Below are positions 7,107-14,532 of a stretch of 42,091 bases of DNA, piece by piece. Position numbers and translations under genes: made by a program. Position 1 is the stretch's first letter. Every line of letters begins with the position of its first letter. The stretch is from Oscillospiraceae bacterium. GTDB lineage: Bacteria; Bacillota; Clostridia; Oscillospirales; Oscillospiraceae. Location of the stretch: positions 1 through 42,091 of the forward strand of contig JAFTMB010000053.1 in NCBI GenBank assembly GCA_017452605.1, in the 5' to 3' direction. A model generated the notes under the pieces. The model ran no database searches, was not told where the DNA came from, and saw nothing but the letters and a program-made list of their open reading frames with translations.

Positions 7107-7181
7107 GGTGACCCGCCGGAGATTCGAACTCCGGACCCACTGCTTAAAAGGCAGTTGCTCTGCCAGCTGAGCTAGCGGATC
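7106..7181 (-). tRNA. tRNA-Lys (anticodon UUU)
   Basis: Read on the minus strand: a seven-pair acceptor stem (GATCCGC with GCGGGTC), D-arm, anticodon stem-loop with CTTTTAA, an intact T-arm with GTTCGAATC, discriminator A and an encoded CCA at 7106-7108. The anticodon TTT decodes Lys. All arms pair. It is the second tRNA of a pair with tRNA-Gln. Confidence 0.95.
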
Positions 7182-7344
7182 AAACGAAACCTCGAAAGAC
7201 GGATTTTGCGCATGGAGTCCAAGATATTGTTCCGGATGAAAATTTGAAAGCGCAGGAATACTGGATGCATTGCAAGCATTTCAAATTGCACAGCCGGGGC
7301 AAGAGATCGACTCCTGCTCAAAAGACGGTTTTCAGAGGTTGAGT

Positions 7345-7419
7345 TGGCTGGGATGGCAGGATTTGAACCTACGAATGCCAGAGTCAAAGTCTGGTGCCTT
7401 ACCGCTTGGCGACATCCCA
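7345..7419 (-). tRNA. tRNA-Gln (anticodon UUG)
   Basis: Read on the minus strand: acceptor TGGGATG with CATCCCA, D-arm with AAGCGGTAAGGC, anticodon stem CCAGA/TCTGG around loop CTTTGAC (anticodon TTG), T-arm GGTTCAAATCC, discriminator G and an encoded CCA at 7345-7347. It precedes tRNA-Lys by 163 bases on the same strand. Confidence 0.95.
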
Positions 7420-7449
7420 ATCGTTGCCCAGCAAAAGGACACAGCTAGC

Positions 7450-7478
7450 ATTATAGCATAGCTTTTTCCTTTTTGCAC
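7450..7478 (-). promoter_or_regulatory. probable promoter of the tRNA pair
   Basis: A perfect minus-strand TATAAT (7450-7455) lies 31 bases before the tRNA-Gln 5' end. The hexamer 17 bases upstream (GTGCAA, 7473-7478) is a weak -35 match. The short distance to the tRNA favours a real promoter. Confidence 0.55.
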
Positions 7479-7502
7479 CAGCTTTTTTCCCGGTAAACCC
7501 TA

Positions 7503-7973
7503 TTATTTTCCAACCGCCGGAGCATCGGTAACAGGATGCTCTCTAATATATGCGTCCAGAATATCAGCCGCCAGCATCACCATTCTCACGCAGGGCCGCT
7601 TGGCGTAAAACTCCGCCGTTCTGGGGGTGGGCGCAGGGTCAGAGGGGGGATTTTTCAAAATCTCCCGACAGACGATGCTGCCCATTTTCTCACGGAACTG
7701 CCCCGCCAAATCCTGCACCAGGGTATAGTGGGCTTTCTTGATTTCATCATCTCCCGGCGTGTGGTAGCCGTAAAGCAGACCCGCCACCATCAGCATACCG
7801 CTGACCGCGCCGCAGACCTCCCGCATCCGGCCCATGCCGCCGCCAAAGGAGGACGCCATTTTGGAGGAAAATTCCTTACTCAGACCCGTGACATCGGAAA
7901 ACGCCACCACCACTGCCTGGGCGCAGTTGTAGCCGTTAAAAAACAGCTCCCCTGCCAATTCTGCGTGGTTCAT
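7503..7973 (-). CDS. C_GCAxxG_C_C family protein
   Basis: This 156-residue protein has the signature of the C_GCAxxG_C_C family: NCAQAV near residue 16, a GGGMGRMREVCGAVSG block near 44-59, and later single Cys in SIVCREIL and KRPCVRMV. The family is a helical bundle with conserved cysteines that probably binds a metal or redox cofactor; the function is not established. Its ATG overlaps the stop of the FGGY kinase gene by four bases, so it is translationally coupled to it and is the last gene of the minus-strand run. Confidence 0.85.
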   Translation of the reverse strand: MNHAELAGELFFNGYNCAQAVVVAFSDVTGLSKEFSSKMASSFGGGMGRMREVCGAVSGMLMVAGLLYGYHTPGDDEIKKAHYTLVQDLAGQFREKMGSIVCREILKNPPSDPAPTPRTAEFYAKRPCVRMVMLAADILDAYIREHPVTDAPAVGK

Positions 7974-9505
7974 TCCATTACCTCCACTGCATAGGTTTCC
8001 ACCTTCACCAGCTTTTCATACTGGGCCATATAACGGTTAAACCCTGCCACATCCTTTTCATCCGGCTGCAAGGTTGTGCCTGCCACATGGGAGAACACAC
8101 GGCGATTCAAATAGTCTTCCAGGCTTTCCTTTTCCTGCCGATTCAAATAATACGCCGTCAAAAGCGCCATGCCGTAAGGCCCGCCCTCGCCTGCGGTTTC
8201 CATGCAGGTCACCGGCGCGTTGCAGGCTGCCGCCATGTATTTTTGGCCCACAACCGGGGTCTTGAACAGGCCGCCGTGTCCGGTCAGAGATTCAATGACC
8301 ACCTGCTCCTTTTCCAGGATTTCCATACCCAGCTTCAGGGTGGCCATGGTGGCATACAATGTCGCCCGGAAGAAATTGGCCAAGGTGAAATTGGCGTCCG
8401 GGCGGCGAAGCACCAAGGGTCTACCTGCGTCCAGATGGGTAATGCCCTCGCCTGCCATATAGTTGCACACCAGAACGCCGCCGCAATCGGCGTCGCCCTC
8501 CAGGCTCTTTTCATAAAGCTTGGTGTAAACTTCGCCATCGGACACATCCGCGCCCAAAAGCTGGGCGGTTTCTTTCAAAACCGACACCCAGGCGTTGGAA
8601 TCGTTGGTGCAGTTATTGCAGTGAACCATGGCCACGGCTTTGCCGTTGGGGGTGGTGACCATGTCAATTTCCTCATAAACCTTTCCCAGAGGACGCTCCA
8701 AAACCACCATGGCGAAAATGGAAGTGCCTGCGGAAATGTTGCCGGTTCTGGGGGCTACGGCATTGGTAGCCGTCATGCCGGTGCCTGCATCGCCCTCGGC
8801 AGGGGCAAAGGGAACGCCCTGCTGGAGCAGTCCATCCAAAAGCGCCGCGCCGGACTGTGTCAAACAGCCGGCAAATTCGCCTGCGGGCAAAACCTTGGGA
8901 AGAACCTCCCGCAGATTTCCATGAAAACCGTGGTCGCGAAGCATTTTCTGGCAGATTTCCAGCATATTTTCGTTATAATCCAGCGTATCCGAATCAATGG
9001 GAAACATACCCGAGGCTTCGCCGATACCAATGGCATTGACGCCGGTGAGCATATAGTGGACATAGCCTGCCAAAGTGGTGATGTGGGCAATCTTTCCCAC
9101 ATGGGCTTCTTTGTTCAGCACCGCCTGATACAAATGGGCAATGCTCCAGCGCTGAGGCACATTAAAGGAAAATGCCTCGGTGAGCTCTGCTGCCGCCTGG
9201 GCGGTAATGGTGTTTTGCCAGGTGCGGAAGGGCACCAAAAGATTCCAGTTTTCATCAAAGGCAAGATAGCCGTGCATCATGCCGGAAATGCCCACTGCCG
9301 CCACCTGATCGCGGCAATCAATGCCCTGTACGGCAGCCTTCAACCCCTGCCATACAAGACCCATATCATAAGTCCAAACCCCGTTTTCAAAGCTGCTTTT
9401 CCAGGTGTAGCCGCCGGAAGAAACCACCCGGTGGTCTTCGTCAAGGGCTACCGCTTTGATGCGGGTAGAGCCTAATTCCACGCCTAAAACATATCGCTTT
9501 TCCAT
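7970..9505 (-). CDS. FGGY-family carbohydrate kinase (xylulokinase-like)
   Basis: This 511-residue protein is the usual length for the FGGY family. The N-terminal ATPase-fold phosphate motif is GVELGSTRIKAVALDE (8-23). The sugar-binding region includes VAAVGISGMMHGYLAFD, with the GMMHG turn. The second lobe has EGDAGTGMTATNAV with a catalytic-type Asp, SAGTSIFAMV, and the late GHGGLFKTPVVGQKYMAA block that forms the adenosine site. It phosphorylates a pentulose or related sugar alcohol; the exact substrate cannot be read from the sequence, and no isomerase or transporter lies beside it. It has a GAAAGGAAATTT site before ATG 9505 and follows the CHAP gene by 19 bases. Coupling to a C_GCAxxG_C_C gene is unexplained. 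Confidence 0.85.
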   Translation of the reverse strand: MEKRYVLGVELGSTRIKAVALDEDHRVVSSGGYTWKSSFENGVWTYDMGLVWQGLKAAVQGIDCRDQVAAVGISGMMHGYLAFDENWNLLVPFRTWQNTITAQAAAELTEAFSFNVPQRWSIAHLYQAVLNKEAHVGKIAHITTLAGYVHYMLTGVNAIGIGEASGMFPIDSDTLDYNENMLEICQKMLRDHGFHGNLREVLPKVLPAGEFAGCLTQSGAALLDGLLQQGVPFAPAEGDAGTGMTATNAVAPRTGNISAGTSIFAMVVLERPLGKVYEEIDMVTTPNGKAVAMVHCNNCTNDSNAWVSVLKETAQLLGADVSDGEVYTKLYEKSLEGDADCGGVLVCNYMAGEGITHLDAGRPLVLRRPDANFTLANFFRATLYATMATLKLGMEILEKEQVVIESLTGHGGLFKTPVVGQKYMAAACNAPVTCMETAGEGGPYGMALLTAYYLNRQEKESLEDYLNRRVFSHVAGTTLQPDEKDVAGFNRYMAQYEKLVKVETYAVEVME

Positions 9506-9524
9506 ACTGAAATTTCCTTTCTCG

Positions 9525-10583
9525 TCACAACGGCAAACAAAGCATCAGCCAGTGGGCAATCAGCGCCAAAAAGAACACCCACCCGCTCCACACTGTTTTA
9601 TCTTCTTTTTCATGCCATTCCGGCTTAGCTTCGGGTACGGTCTCCGGAATCGTTTCCGGTACAGTTTCCGATATGGTTTCCGGTACAGTTTCCGGTATGG
9701 TTTCCGGAATAGTTTCTGGTACAGTTTCCGGTATGGTTTCCGGTACTGTTTCCGGCGGCGCTGGCGGCTCTGTGGGGATGAACTCCCAGTTGGCATACAG
9801 ATTTACATTGTAGTTTTGGTCGTAAAAATCTCCGGGATTGTACCAGGTTCCCTTTCGGGTCGTCCAGCCCAAAAAACGGTATCCCTCTTTCTCGGGAATC
9901 TTCTCCGACAGTTTCAAGGGAATATCCTCGGTCTTTTTCTGGTTTTCCGGCAAGCCCGTACCACCGTCGCTGTTGTAATAAACCGTGTAGATTTCCGGCT
10001 GTGGCGGTTGGGTAGGCTGGATGTTCTCGTTTTCTGCAGCGGTTCTGCCGTAATCCGGCCGTACAATGGTCAGAATACAGCTTTCGTCAATGGGGGCGTG
10101 CAGGGCAACCTTTCGCACCTGATAGGTATCTCCGCCGCCGGTGTTGCCGCCGACGGTGTAAATCAAGCCGTCCTCCACCCGATACACCAGCTCCACATGG
10201 GACATCCGGGTGCCGCCCTTCCAGTTGATAAAACAAATATCTCCCGGCTTGGGGTCATTGGTGGTAATGGTGCCGCCGGCATTGAGAATTCTTTGGTATA
10301 AGTATGTACAGGTGCCGTGGGGCGGAATGGCCGGGGTCTGCCCGGCTATTCTGGCGCAATCGCTGATGAAATAGGCGCACCACTGGTCATCATATCCAAA
10401 CTCCGCGCCGGTTCTGCCCTCCTGAGCAAGGGCGATGGAAATCATATCCGCCGCGCCGTCACCGGTCAGGGTATAGCCGGGAAGAAAAGAATCCGTCTCC
10501 GTTGCGCCGGCATAAGCCGTAACAGAGAGCGCGCCAAGCAGCAACCACACCGTCAGCAGCGCCGACCCAAGTCTTCTTTTCAT
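9525..10583 (-). CDS. CHAP-domain wall amidase/peptidase with Flg_new repeat and ETVP tail
   Basis: This 352-residue protein starts at ATG 10583, eight bases after AAAGGA; a GTG two codons upstream is too close to that site. A signal peptide ends near AYA-GA. The CHAP domain has catalytic Cys69 (DDQWCAYFISDCAR) and His129 (RMSHVELVY). A Listeria-Bacteroides (Flg_new) repeat follows with YYNSDGGTGLPENQ, GYRFLGWTT and LYANWEF. Ten ETVP/ETIP tetrapeptides make an extended Pro/Thr spacer, then a final hydrophobic helix ends at the C-terminus. CHAP enzymes cut peptidoglycan cross-bridges or stem amides. The tail helix would hold this one in the membrane with the catalytic domain outside. It lies 18 bases behind the lipoprotein gene. 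Confidence 0.85.
   Translation of the reverse strand: MKRRLGSALLTVWLLLGALSVTAYAGATETDSFLPGYTLTGDGAADMISIALAQEGRTGAEFGYDDQWCAYFISDCARIAGQTPAIPPHGTCTYLYQRILNAGGTITTNDPKPGDICFINWKGGTRMSHVELVYRVEDGLIYTVGGNTGGGDTYQVRKVALHAPIDESCILTIVRPDYGRTAAENENIQPTQPPQPEIYTVYYNSDGGTGLPENQKKTEDIPLKLSEKIPEKEGYRFLGWTTRKGTWYNPGDFYDQNYNVNLYANWEFIPTEPPAPPETVPETIPETVPETIPETIPETVPETISETVPETIPETVPEAKPEWHEKEDKTVWSGWVFFLALIAHWLMLCLPL
9634..9752 (-). repeat. 12-base tandem repeat coding for ETVP/ETIP
   Basis: About ten 12-base units of the type (T)GTTTCCGGTAC on the plus strand code for alternating Glu-Thr-Val-Pro and Glu-Thr-Ile-Pro on the minus strand. Copies differ by one or two bases. It is a low-complexity wall-spanning spacer and likely length-variable between strains. 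Confidence 0.85.
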
Positions 10584-10601
10584 ACCCACATTCCTTTCCC
10601 C

Positions 10602-12392
10602 TTATTGCGTAATCAGATATTGCTCCCACAAATAGCTGCCCTCGGGCAAATCAAAGGTCTTGCGAATGCCTCCGGCAATTCGTTTCAGCTTTTCCTGTAA
10701 AACCGGGGAGGCAAAATACCCCTCATTTCCCGGCAGGCAGGCGTATTCCAGAATTCTTGCCCGGTCCTCCGTGGCAAAGCTCATGGAATACATATCAATA
10801 AAATACTGATTTCCCGGCTGGAGATATTGCTCGTCCTGCCGATTTTGATTGGCTATGTAATCGTTATCGTAAAGGAACCCTTCCGGATTCATGGTATTCC
10901 ACTCATAGTAAGCGGTGCAGTTGCTTAAAATAGGCGTTTCAATCAAATGGGCTGCGCCGTGATAAAAGGCCCGCTCCAAATCAGACCACAGTGAAAGGGC
11001 CAAATACAGCTTGCCCTCCAGCTGATAAAACACACTGGGCGCGGAGGACAGCGTTCCCTCATCCGGCTCTCCGTAAATGCCACGCACCAACACAATGTGC
11101 AAAGGATTTTCCGTCCAGGCGGCAGCCTTTCTAAAAAAGTCCTTGGGGAAATGCTCCAGCGCCTGCTGCAAAAGAGCCAGCTGCCGCTCGTACACCTGAG
11201 GCACATACTCCGTATCAAAGCGGTAACCCTCAAAGGGCACAAAAGCGACGGGTTCTTCCTGCCATAAAATATCCACGCCCCAGGTCTGCTCCATCTGGCT
11301 TACGGCCTCCTCCAGCCGGGAAAGACCTGCCGTATCCGGGTTTTCCCGGGTGGCATAGGGTATGGTATAAACCGTTTCATCCTCCACGGGATTTTGGGCG
11401 GGATTCCAGCGGTACAGCGTATGCTCCCACTTAAACCACACGCAGCCTCTGCCGCCGCACACACTCTCCACCTGCTCCACATCCTGCAACGTGATGGACG
11501 CCGTCCGGCGGCCAGTGGAAAGCTCCAGATATTCCATGGTAATGGCGCCGTCAGCGCGGGTGAGCCGAACCAGCGCATCGTTTTCCAAAATAGGGAAAAC
11601 CGTCTGCTCCTGGGTAGGATACAAGCAGCGGGCAGCTTCCTCTTCCTTGCCGAATACATGGGCCGTGACCGGGCCCATCTGGCAGCTGAAATAGTAGCGC
11701 TCGCCCAAGGATTGGATATTCTGAAACTCCGGGCCCTGATAAAGGGTCGCGCCGGTTTGGGCGTTTACCAGGCTGTAGGTCATAGCGCCGGTGGGATTTT
11801 TTGTGTAGCAGCGCAGCACCTTTCCGTCCATCAGAATTCCCGTAACGCCATGCTCGTCGCTGTTAAGCGTACGCAGAATTTGGGTCGTTCCTTTTCCCAT
11901 ATCCAGCACATTCAGGCAGCCGGGGGTGCAGTAGTAAAGCTTGCTCCAATCCGGGGACAGACAGGCTGTGCCGGTGATGTCCTCTGTCAGCTGCAGGCGG
12001 CCGATTTCCAGCAGTGTTTCTCCCAGAAACACCACCGCCCGATCACTGGCGCTGTAATAGCAAACGCCCTTTTCATTGATTTGAATCTGACCGTTGCCGG
12101 GCAGGGGTAAACCGGGAGCGTCCACTGTGGTGACGGGTGTCAAATAAGCGCCTGAAAGCAGGGTCAGCTTGTTTTCTCCGAAGAGAAGATAGTCATTTCC
12201 CATCACCGCCAGCGCCTGAAATTCCAAATCTCCCAGAGGATAGGCTTCCAAAGCGCCGTCTGTATCCTCCTGCACCGAATGGGTGGGGTCATACAAGCCC
12301 TGAGAGGGCTGTGTTTGGGAAGCTTCCGGGACTTGGGCCGCGCAGGCGCACAGCAGCAAGGCCACCGGCAGTATCCATATCAGCGATTTCAT
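10602..12392 (-). CDS. lipoprotein: propeller-like sensor plus degenerate metallopeptidase-like domain
   Basis: This 596-residue protein starts at ATG 12392, eight bases after AAGGAG, and this start begins a proper signal peptide. A longer frame upstream is the neighbour read out of phase. The lipobox Cys is most likely Cys17 (LLLCAC). Residues about 45-345 are beta-rich repeats suggesting a propeller. Residues about 385-595 are helical, and their layout resembles gluzincin metallopeptidases: AFYHGAAHLIE at 475-485, where a zincin would have HExxH, and ATEDRARILEY at 540-550, where such families supply the third ligand. Here the helix reads HGAAH, so the catalytic Glu is missing. It is probably a non-catalytic relative, or an unrelated fold. 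It sits one base after a small Cys protein gene. Confidence 0.6.
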   Translation of the reverse strand: MKSLIWILPVALLLCACAAQVPEASQTQPSQGLYDPTHSVQEDTDGALEAYPLGDLEFQALAVMGNDYLLFGENKLTLLSGAYLTPVTTVDAPGLPLPGNGQIQINEKGVCYYSASDRAVVFLGETLLEIGRLQLTEDITGTACLSPDWSKLYYCTPGCLNVLDMGKGTTQILRTLNSDEHGVTGILMDGKVLRCYTKNPTGAMTYSLVNAQTGATLYQGPEFQNIQSLGERYYFSCQMGPVTAHVFGKEEEAARCLYPTQEQTVFPILENDALVRLTRADGAITMEYLELSTGRRTASITLQDVEQVESVCGGRGCVWFKWEHTLYRWNPAQNPVEDETVYTIPYATRENPDTAGLSRLEEAVSQMEQTWGVDILWQEEPVAFVPFEGYRFDTEYVPQVYERQLALLQQALEHFPKDFFRKAAAWTENPLHIVLVRGIYGEPDEGTLSSAPSVFYQLEGKLYLALSLWSDLERAFYHGAAHLIETPILSNCTAYYEWNTMNPEGFLYDNDYIANQNRQDEQYLQPGNQYFIDMYSMSFATEDRARILEYACLPGNEGYFASPVLQEKLKRIAGGIRKTFDLPEGSYLWEQYLITQ

Positions 12393-12393
12393 A

Positions 12394-12570
12394 TTACTGT
12401 CTCCTTGCCAGGGTATAGTCATCACCCTGCCGATAGTAAGGACAGGTCTTTCTCCCGCCTGCGAAGAAGCGGTATACCTCGTCCTCATCCAAATCCATCA
12501 TGCAATAGTACTCGTCGTACTCTTCGTCATAATCGAAATACCAGCAGGTATCGCAAAGGTCGCAATCCAT
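12394..12570 (-). CDS. small Cys-containing acidic protein (DUF6472-like)
   Basis: This 58-residue gene has ATG at 12570 and TAA at 12394-12396. GGGAGG sits seven bases before the ATG. The protein has CDLCDTC at residues 3-9, a Tyr/Asp/Glu-rich middle (YDEEYDEYYC, Cys23), an MDLDEDE stretch, and CPYYR with Cys43, ending in ARRQ. Four or more Cys and clustered acidic residues suggest a small zinc- or iron-binding protein. The pattern matches the DUF6472 family of Clostridia as remembered. The gene is tightly packed between DUF1643 (gap two bases) and the lipoprotein (gap one base), which strongly supports its being real. Confidence 0.8.
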   Translation of the reverse strand: MDCDLCDTCWYFDYDEEYDEYYCMMDLDEDEVYRFFAGGRKTCPYYRQGDDYTLARRQ

Positions 12571-12572
12571 AG

Positions 12573-13190
12573 TCAGTCCTCCCGGGATGCCAAATAAGCG
12601 TCCACATCAAAAGGCTTCAGCAGCTCGTCTTTTCTCAAATACAGCGGGTGGTGGGGATGTCCTTTTTTGGTGATAGCCCCGGCGCAGTACCAGCTGGCGC
12701 CATACTCCTTGCCCGCCTCTACCATATCCTTCAGGCACTGGGCAAGATACCCCCGCTTTTCAATGATCGCGCCCCAGGCCGCCCACACCGCAGGCTTTTG
12801 GGAAATGGAAAGCACATAGCGAAACGCCTGGAGGTTTTCCCGGTGAAGGGATAAATTGCAGGCTTTCTCCATGGCATCGGGGTTGGTTGCCCGCTGGGCG
12901 TAAACATTGAACATAATAAAACTGTCAAATCCGTTGTGCATGGCGATTCGCTCTACGGATTTTAAGGTGTTGTCCAAATTCCCCGGCTCTGCCGTGGACG
13001 GATTGATGCCAATGCAAATCAAGGGATTTTTGCCTCTTGTGCCTAAGATGTACCGATACTCGGAGTAAAAGTTGGGGGCGTAAATCCACTTATTAACATC
13101 GTAGCTTTCATTGGGCGTATCAGCCGCCGCCAAAGCCTGCTGAAAGGTTACCAGCTCCAGCTGGGCGGTAGTTCCTTTTGGAATATGCAT
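12573..13190 (-). CDS. DUF1643 domain protein
   Basis: This 205-residue protein has GGAGG six bases before ATG 13190. It has the core of DUF1643: YRYILGTRGKNPLICIGINPSTA at about 45-67, DNTLKSVERIA, GFDSFIMFNVYAQRATNP, and a late KKGHPHHPLYL segment. The NPSTA and HPxHPLY motifs are the family hallmarks. DUF1643 proteins are short and soluble, of unknown biochemical function, and often carried on mobile or phage DNA. Here the gene is embedded in a packed chromosomal run. No membrane or signal sequence is visible. Confidence 0.9.
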   Translation of the reverse strand: MHIPKGTTAQLELVTFQQALAAADTPNESYDVNKWIYAPNFYSEYRYILGTRGKNPLICIGINPSTAEPGNLDNTLKSVERIAMHNGFDSFIMFNVYAQRATNPDAMEKACNLSLHRENLQAFRYVLSISQKPAVWAAWGAIIEKRGYLAQCLKDMVEAGKEYGASWYCAGAITKKGHPHHPLYLRKDELLKPFDVDAYLASRED

Positions 13191-13239
13191 TCGTATCCTC
13201 CACGCCGGGAAAGCCTAAGCTTTCCGGCAAATCATGTGT

Positions 13240-13773
13240 TTATGCCCACAAAACCAGATCCACGGGAATGTCAAATTCCTCGGTTTCCAGCTCGGGAAAC
13301 ATTTGAAAATCGTAGCAAAGGGCCACAGTGGGATGCTCCGGCTCCTGGGCTAAGAACCGATCGTAAAAGCCGCCGCCGTAGCCAATTCTGTGACCCTGGG
13401 GGTCAAACGCAAGACCCGGCATCAGCACCAAAGCGTCCTTATCCTGGGCAATCGGGCCATCGGCGATAGGCTCGGGGATTCCCGCGTAGCCCTTTTCCAC
13501 CTGAGAAAAGTCCTCCAGATAGATAAACACCATGTCATCGCCTACCACCTTGGGTACTGCCACCCGCTTGCCGTCGCGAAGCGCCTGCTCCAGCATGGGC
13601 ACGGTGCGAACCTCCTGGTTATAAGGCAGGTATCCGTAAATGGCGGCTGCGCGCTGATAAAGCTCCGTTTTCAGGAACTTTTCTTTCAGTGCGTCGCTTT
13701 TTCCCTCAATTTGCCGGGGTGTCATCTCCCGTTTTTTCTCCCTGATTTGGGAGCGAAGGGCTTTCTTGTCCAC
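13240..13773 (-). CDS. 5-formyltetrahydrofolate cyclo-ligase
   Basis: This 177-residue protein converts 5-formyl-THF plus ATP to 5,10-methenyl-THF. The start is GTG 13773, six bases after AAGGAGG. It begins (V)DKKALRSQIREKKREM, the normal N-terminus of the family, so upstream in-frame Met codons belong to the overlapping gene. Motifs are IYGYLPYNQEVRT (substrate site), RVAVPKVV, MPGLAFDPQGHRIGYGGGFYDRF (the ATP/folate glycine loop) and VPVDLVL-like IPVDLVLWA at the end. The first 68 bases lie inside the 3' end of the XRE gene, so its translation is coupled to that regulator. Confidence 0.93.
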   Translation of the reverse strand: MDKKALRSQIREKKREMTPRQIEGKSDALKEKFLKTELYQRAAAIYGYLPYNQEVRTVPMLEQALRDGKRVAVPKVVGDDMVFIYLEDFSQVEKGYAGIPEPIADGPIAQDKDALVLMPGLAFDPQGHRIGYGGGFYDRFLAQEPEHPTVALCYDFQMFPELETEEFDIPVDLVLWA

Positions 13774-14419
13774 GGGTATCCTCCTTGTTCTTCTCATAAC
13801 GGAACATCCGAAACCACAAAATAATCGCCAGCTGACCGGGAATTCCCAGCAGGAACAGCCGCCACACATTGACGCCGCCGAGAATCAAAAGGGTCATGTA
13901 AAGGCTGAGCAGCACGCCCCACATCATGACGCTGATGAGCAGCCGATTGGAGCGGAAATCCCGCCAGGCAGAGCGCAGGCTCAGCACCACAATGGCATCT
14001 GCCGGCACGGCGTAGAAAAAGGCCAGCCAGCTGTTATGAATGCCAATGCTGGAAATCACCACATACGCTAAAAGCGCCACAAACCACACAAGCAGCGAGG
14101 AAAGACCTACGATGATCCGCTTGTTTGCCTTGCGCTTCAGGGTCTTTTCCACCACCCGGCCCATAACCTGCTGCACTGCGCCGGTCTGCTCCGGCAGGGC
14201 GTTGGGATCTGTCACCAGGTCATTGACCGAAACATCAAATTGCTCGGCAAGCTGCACCAAAGTCAAAACATCGGGCATGGAGTCCCCCCGTTCCCACTTG
14301 GATACCGCTTTGTCCGTATAATTCAGCCGCTGAGCAAGCTCTGCCTGGGTCAGCCCCAGACGCTTGCGATAGGCAGAAATGTTGGTTCCGATTTGCTTTT
14401 TCAACAGTTCGCCGTCCAT
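13706..14419 (-). CDS. XRE-family regulator with four membrane helices
   Basis: This 237-residue protein has an N-terminal HTH_3 domain at about 9-66 (AYRKRLGLTQAELAQRLNYT, DKAVSKWERGDSMPD), very close to Clostridial XRE repressors. A linker is followed by four hydrophobic helices near 102-122, 129-148, 159-181 and 185-205, and a charged tail. It is therefore a membrane-tethered DNA-binding protein. AAGGAGGAAAATT precedes ATG 14419. It lies just downstream of a strong promoter overlapped by a perfect dyad, so autorepression is likely. It heads the run of eight minus-strand genes. Confidence 0.88.
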   Translation of the reverse strand: MDGELLKKQIGTNISAYRKRLGLTQAELAQRLNYTDKAVSKWERGDSMPDVLTLVQLAEQFDVSVNDLVTDPNALPEQTGAVQQVMGRVVEKTLKRKANKRIIVGLSSLLVWFVALLAYVVISSIGIHNSWLAFFYAVPADAIVVLSLRSAWRDFRSNRLLISVMMWGVLLSLYMTLLILGGVNVWRLFLLGIPGQLAIILWFRMFRYEKNKEDTRGQESPSLPNQGEKTGDDTPAN

Positions 14420-14432
14420 AATTTTCCTCCAA

Positions 14433-14455
14433 GGTATACTTTCTGGTAGTATACC
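14433..14455 (-). promoter_or_regulatory. dyad operator, probably bound by the XRE regulator
   Basis: GGTATACT (14433-14440) and AGTATACC (14448-14455) form a perfect 8-base inverted repeat with a seven-base spacer. It covers the -10 box and the likely transcription start of the XRE gene. Position and symmetry fit dimeric XRE binding and autorepression; the binding itself is inferred. Confidence 0.7.
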
Positions 14456-14476
14456 AAATTTTCACTGCTTTTTCAA
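14448..14476 (-). promoter_or_regulatory. promoter of the XRE-led gene run
   Basis: Minus strand -35 TTGAAA (14471-14476), 17-base spacer and -10 TATACT (14448-14453). It is a near-consensus sigma-A promoter whose -10 box lies in the dyad operator. Confidence 0.8.
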
Positions 14477-14497
14477 GTCCTGTGAAGACATGGCAAA

Positions 14498-14521
14498 GGC
14501 CGCTGCCCAAAGGCAGCGGCC
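14498..14521 (-). terminator. hairpin behind the CBS gene
   Basis: A perfect 10-base GC-rich stem (14498-14507 with 14512-14521) and four-base loop, 11 bases after the CBS stop. The following T run is short (TTTGCC), so it may be only a moderate terminator. Confidence 0.65.
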
Positions 14522-14532
14522 TATGTATACAT

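Noticed and set aside
6976..7170. 64-residue plus-strand frame across tRNA-Lys
   Set aside because: It runs through the antisense of the tRNA and its terminator.
8087..9475. 462-residue plus-strand open frame opposite the FGGY kinase
   Set aside because: An antisense shadow caused by base use at third codon positions; the minus strand has clear kinase motifs.
9634..9752. Possible CRISPR or regulatory iteron array
   Set aside because: The 12-base units are in frame and code for ETVP/ETIP in a wall protein; there are no spacers.
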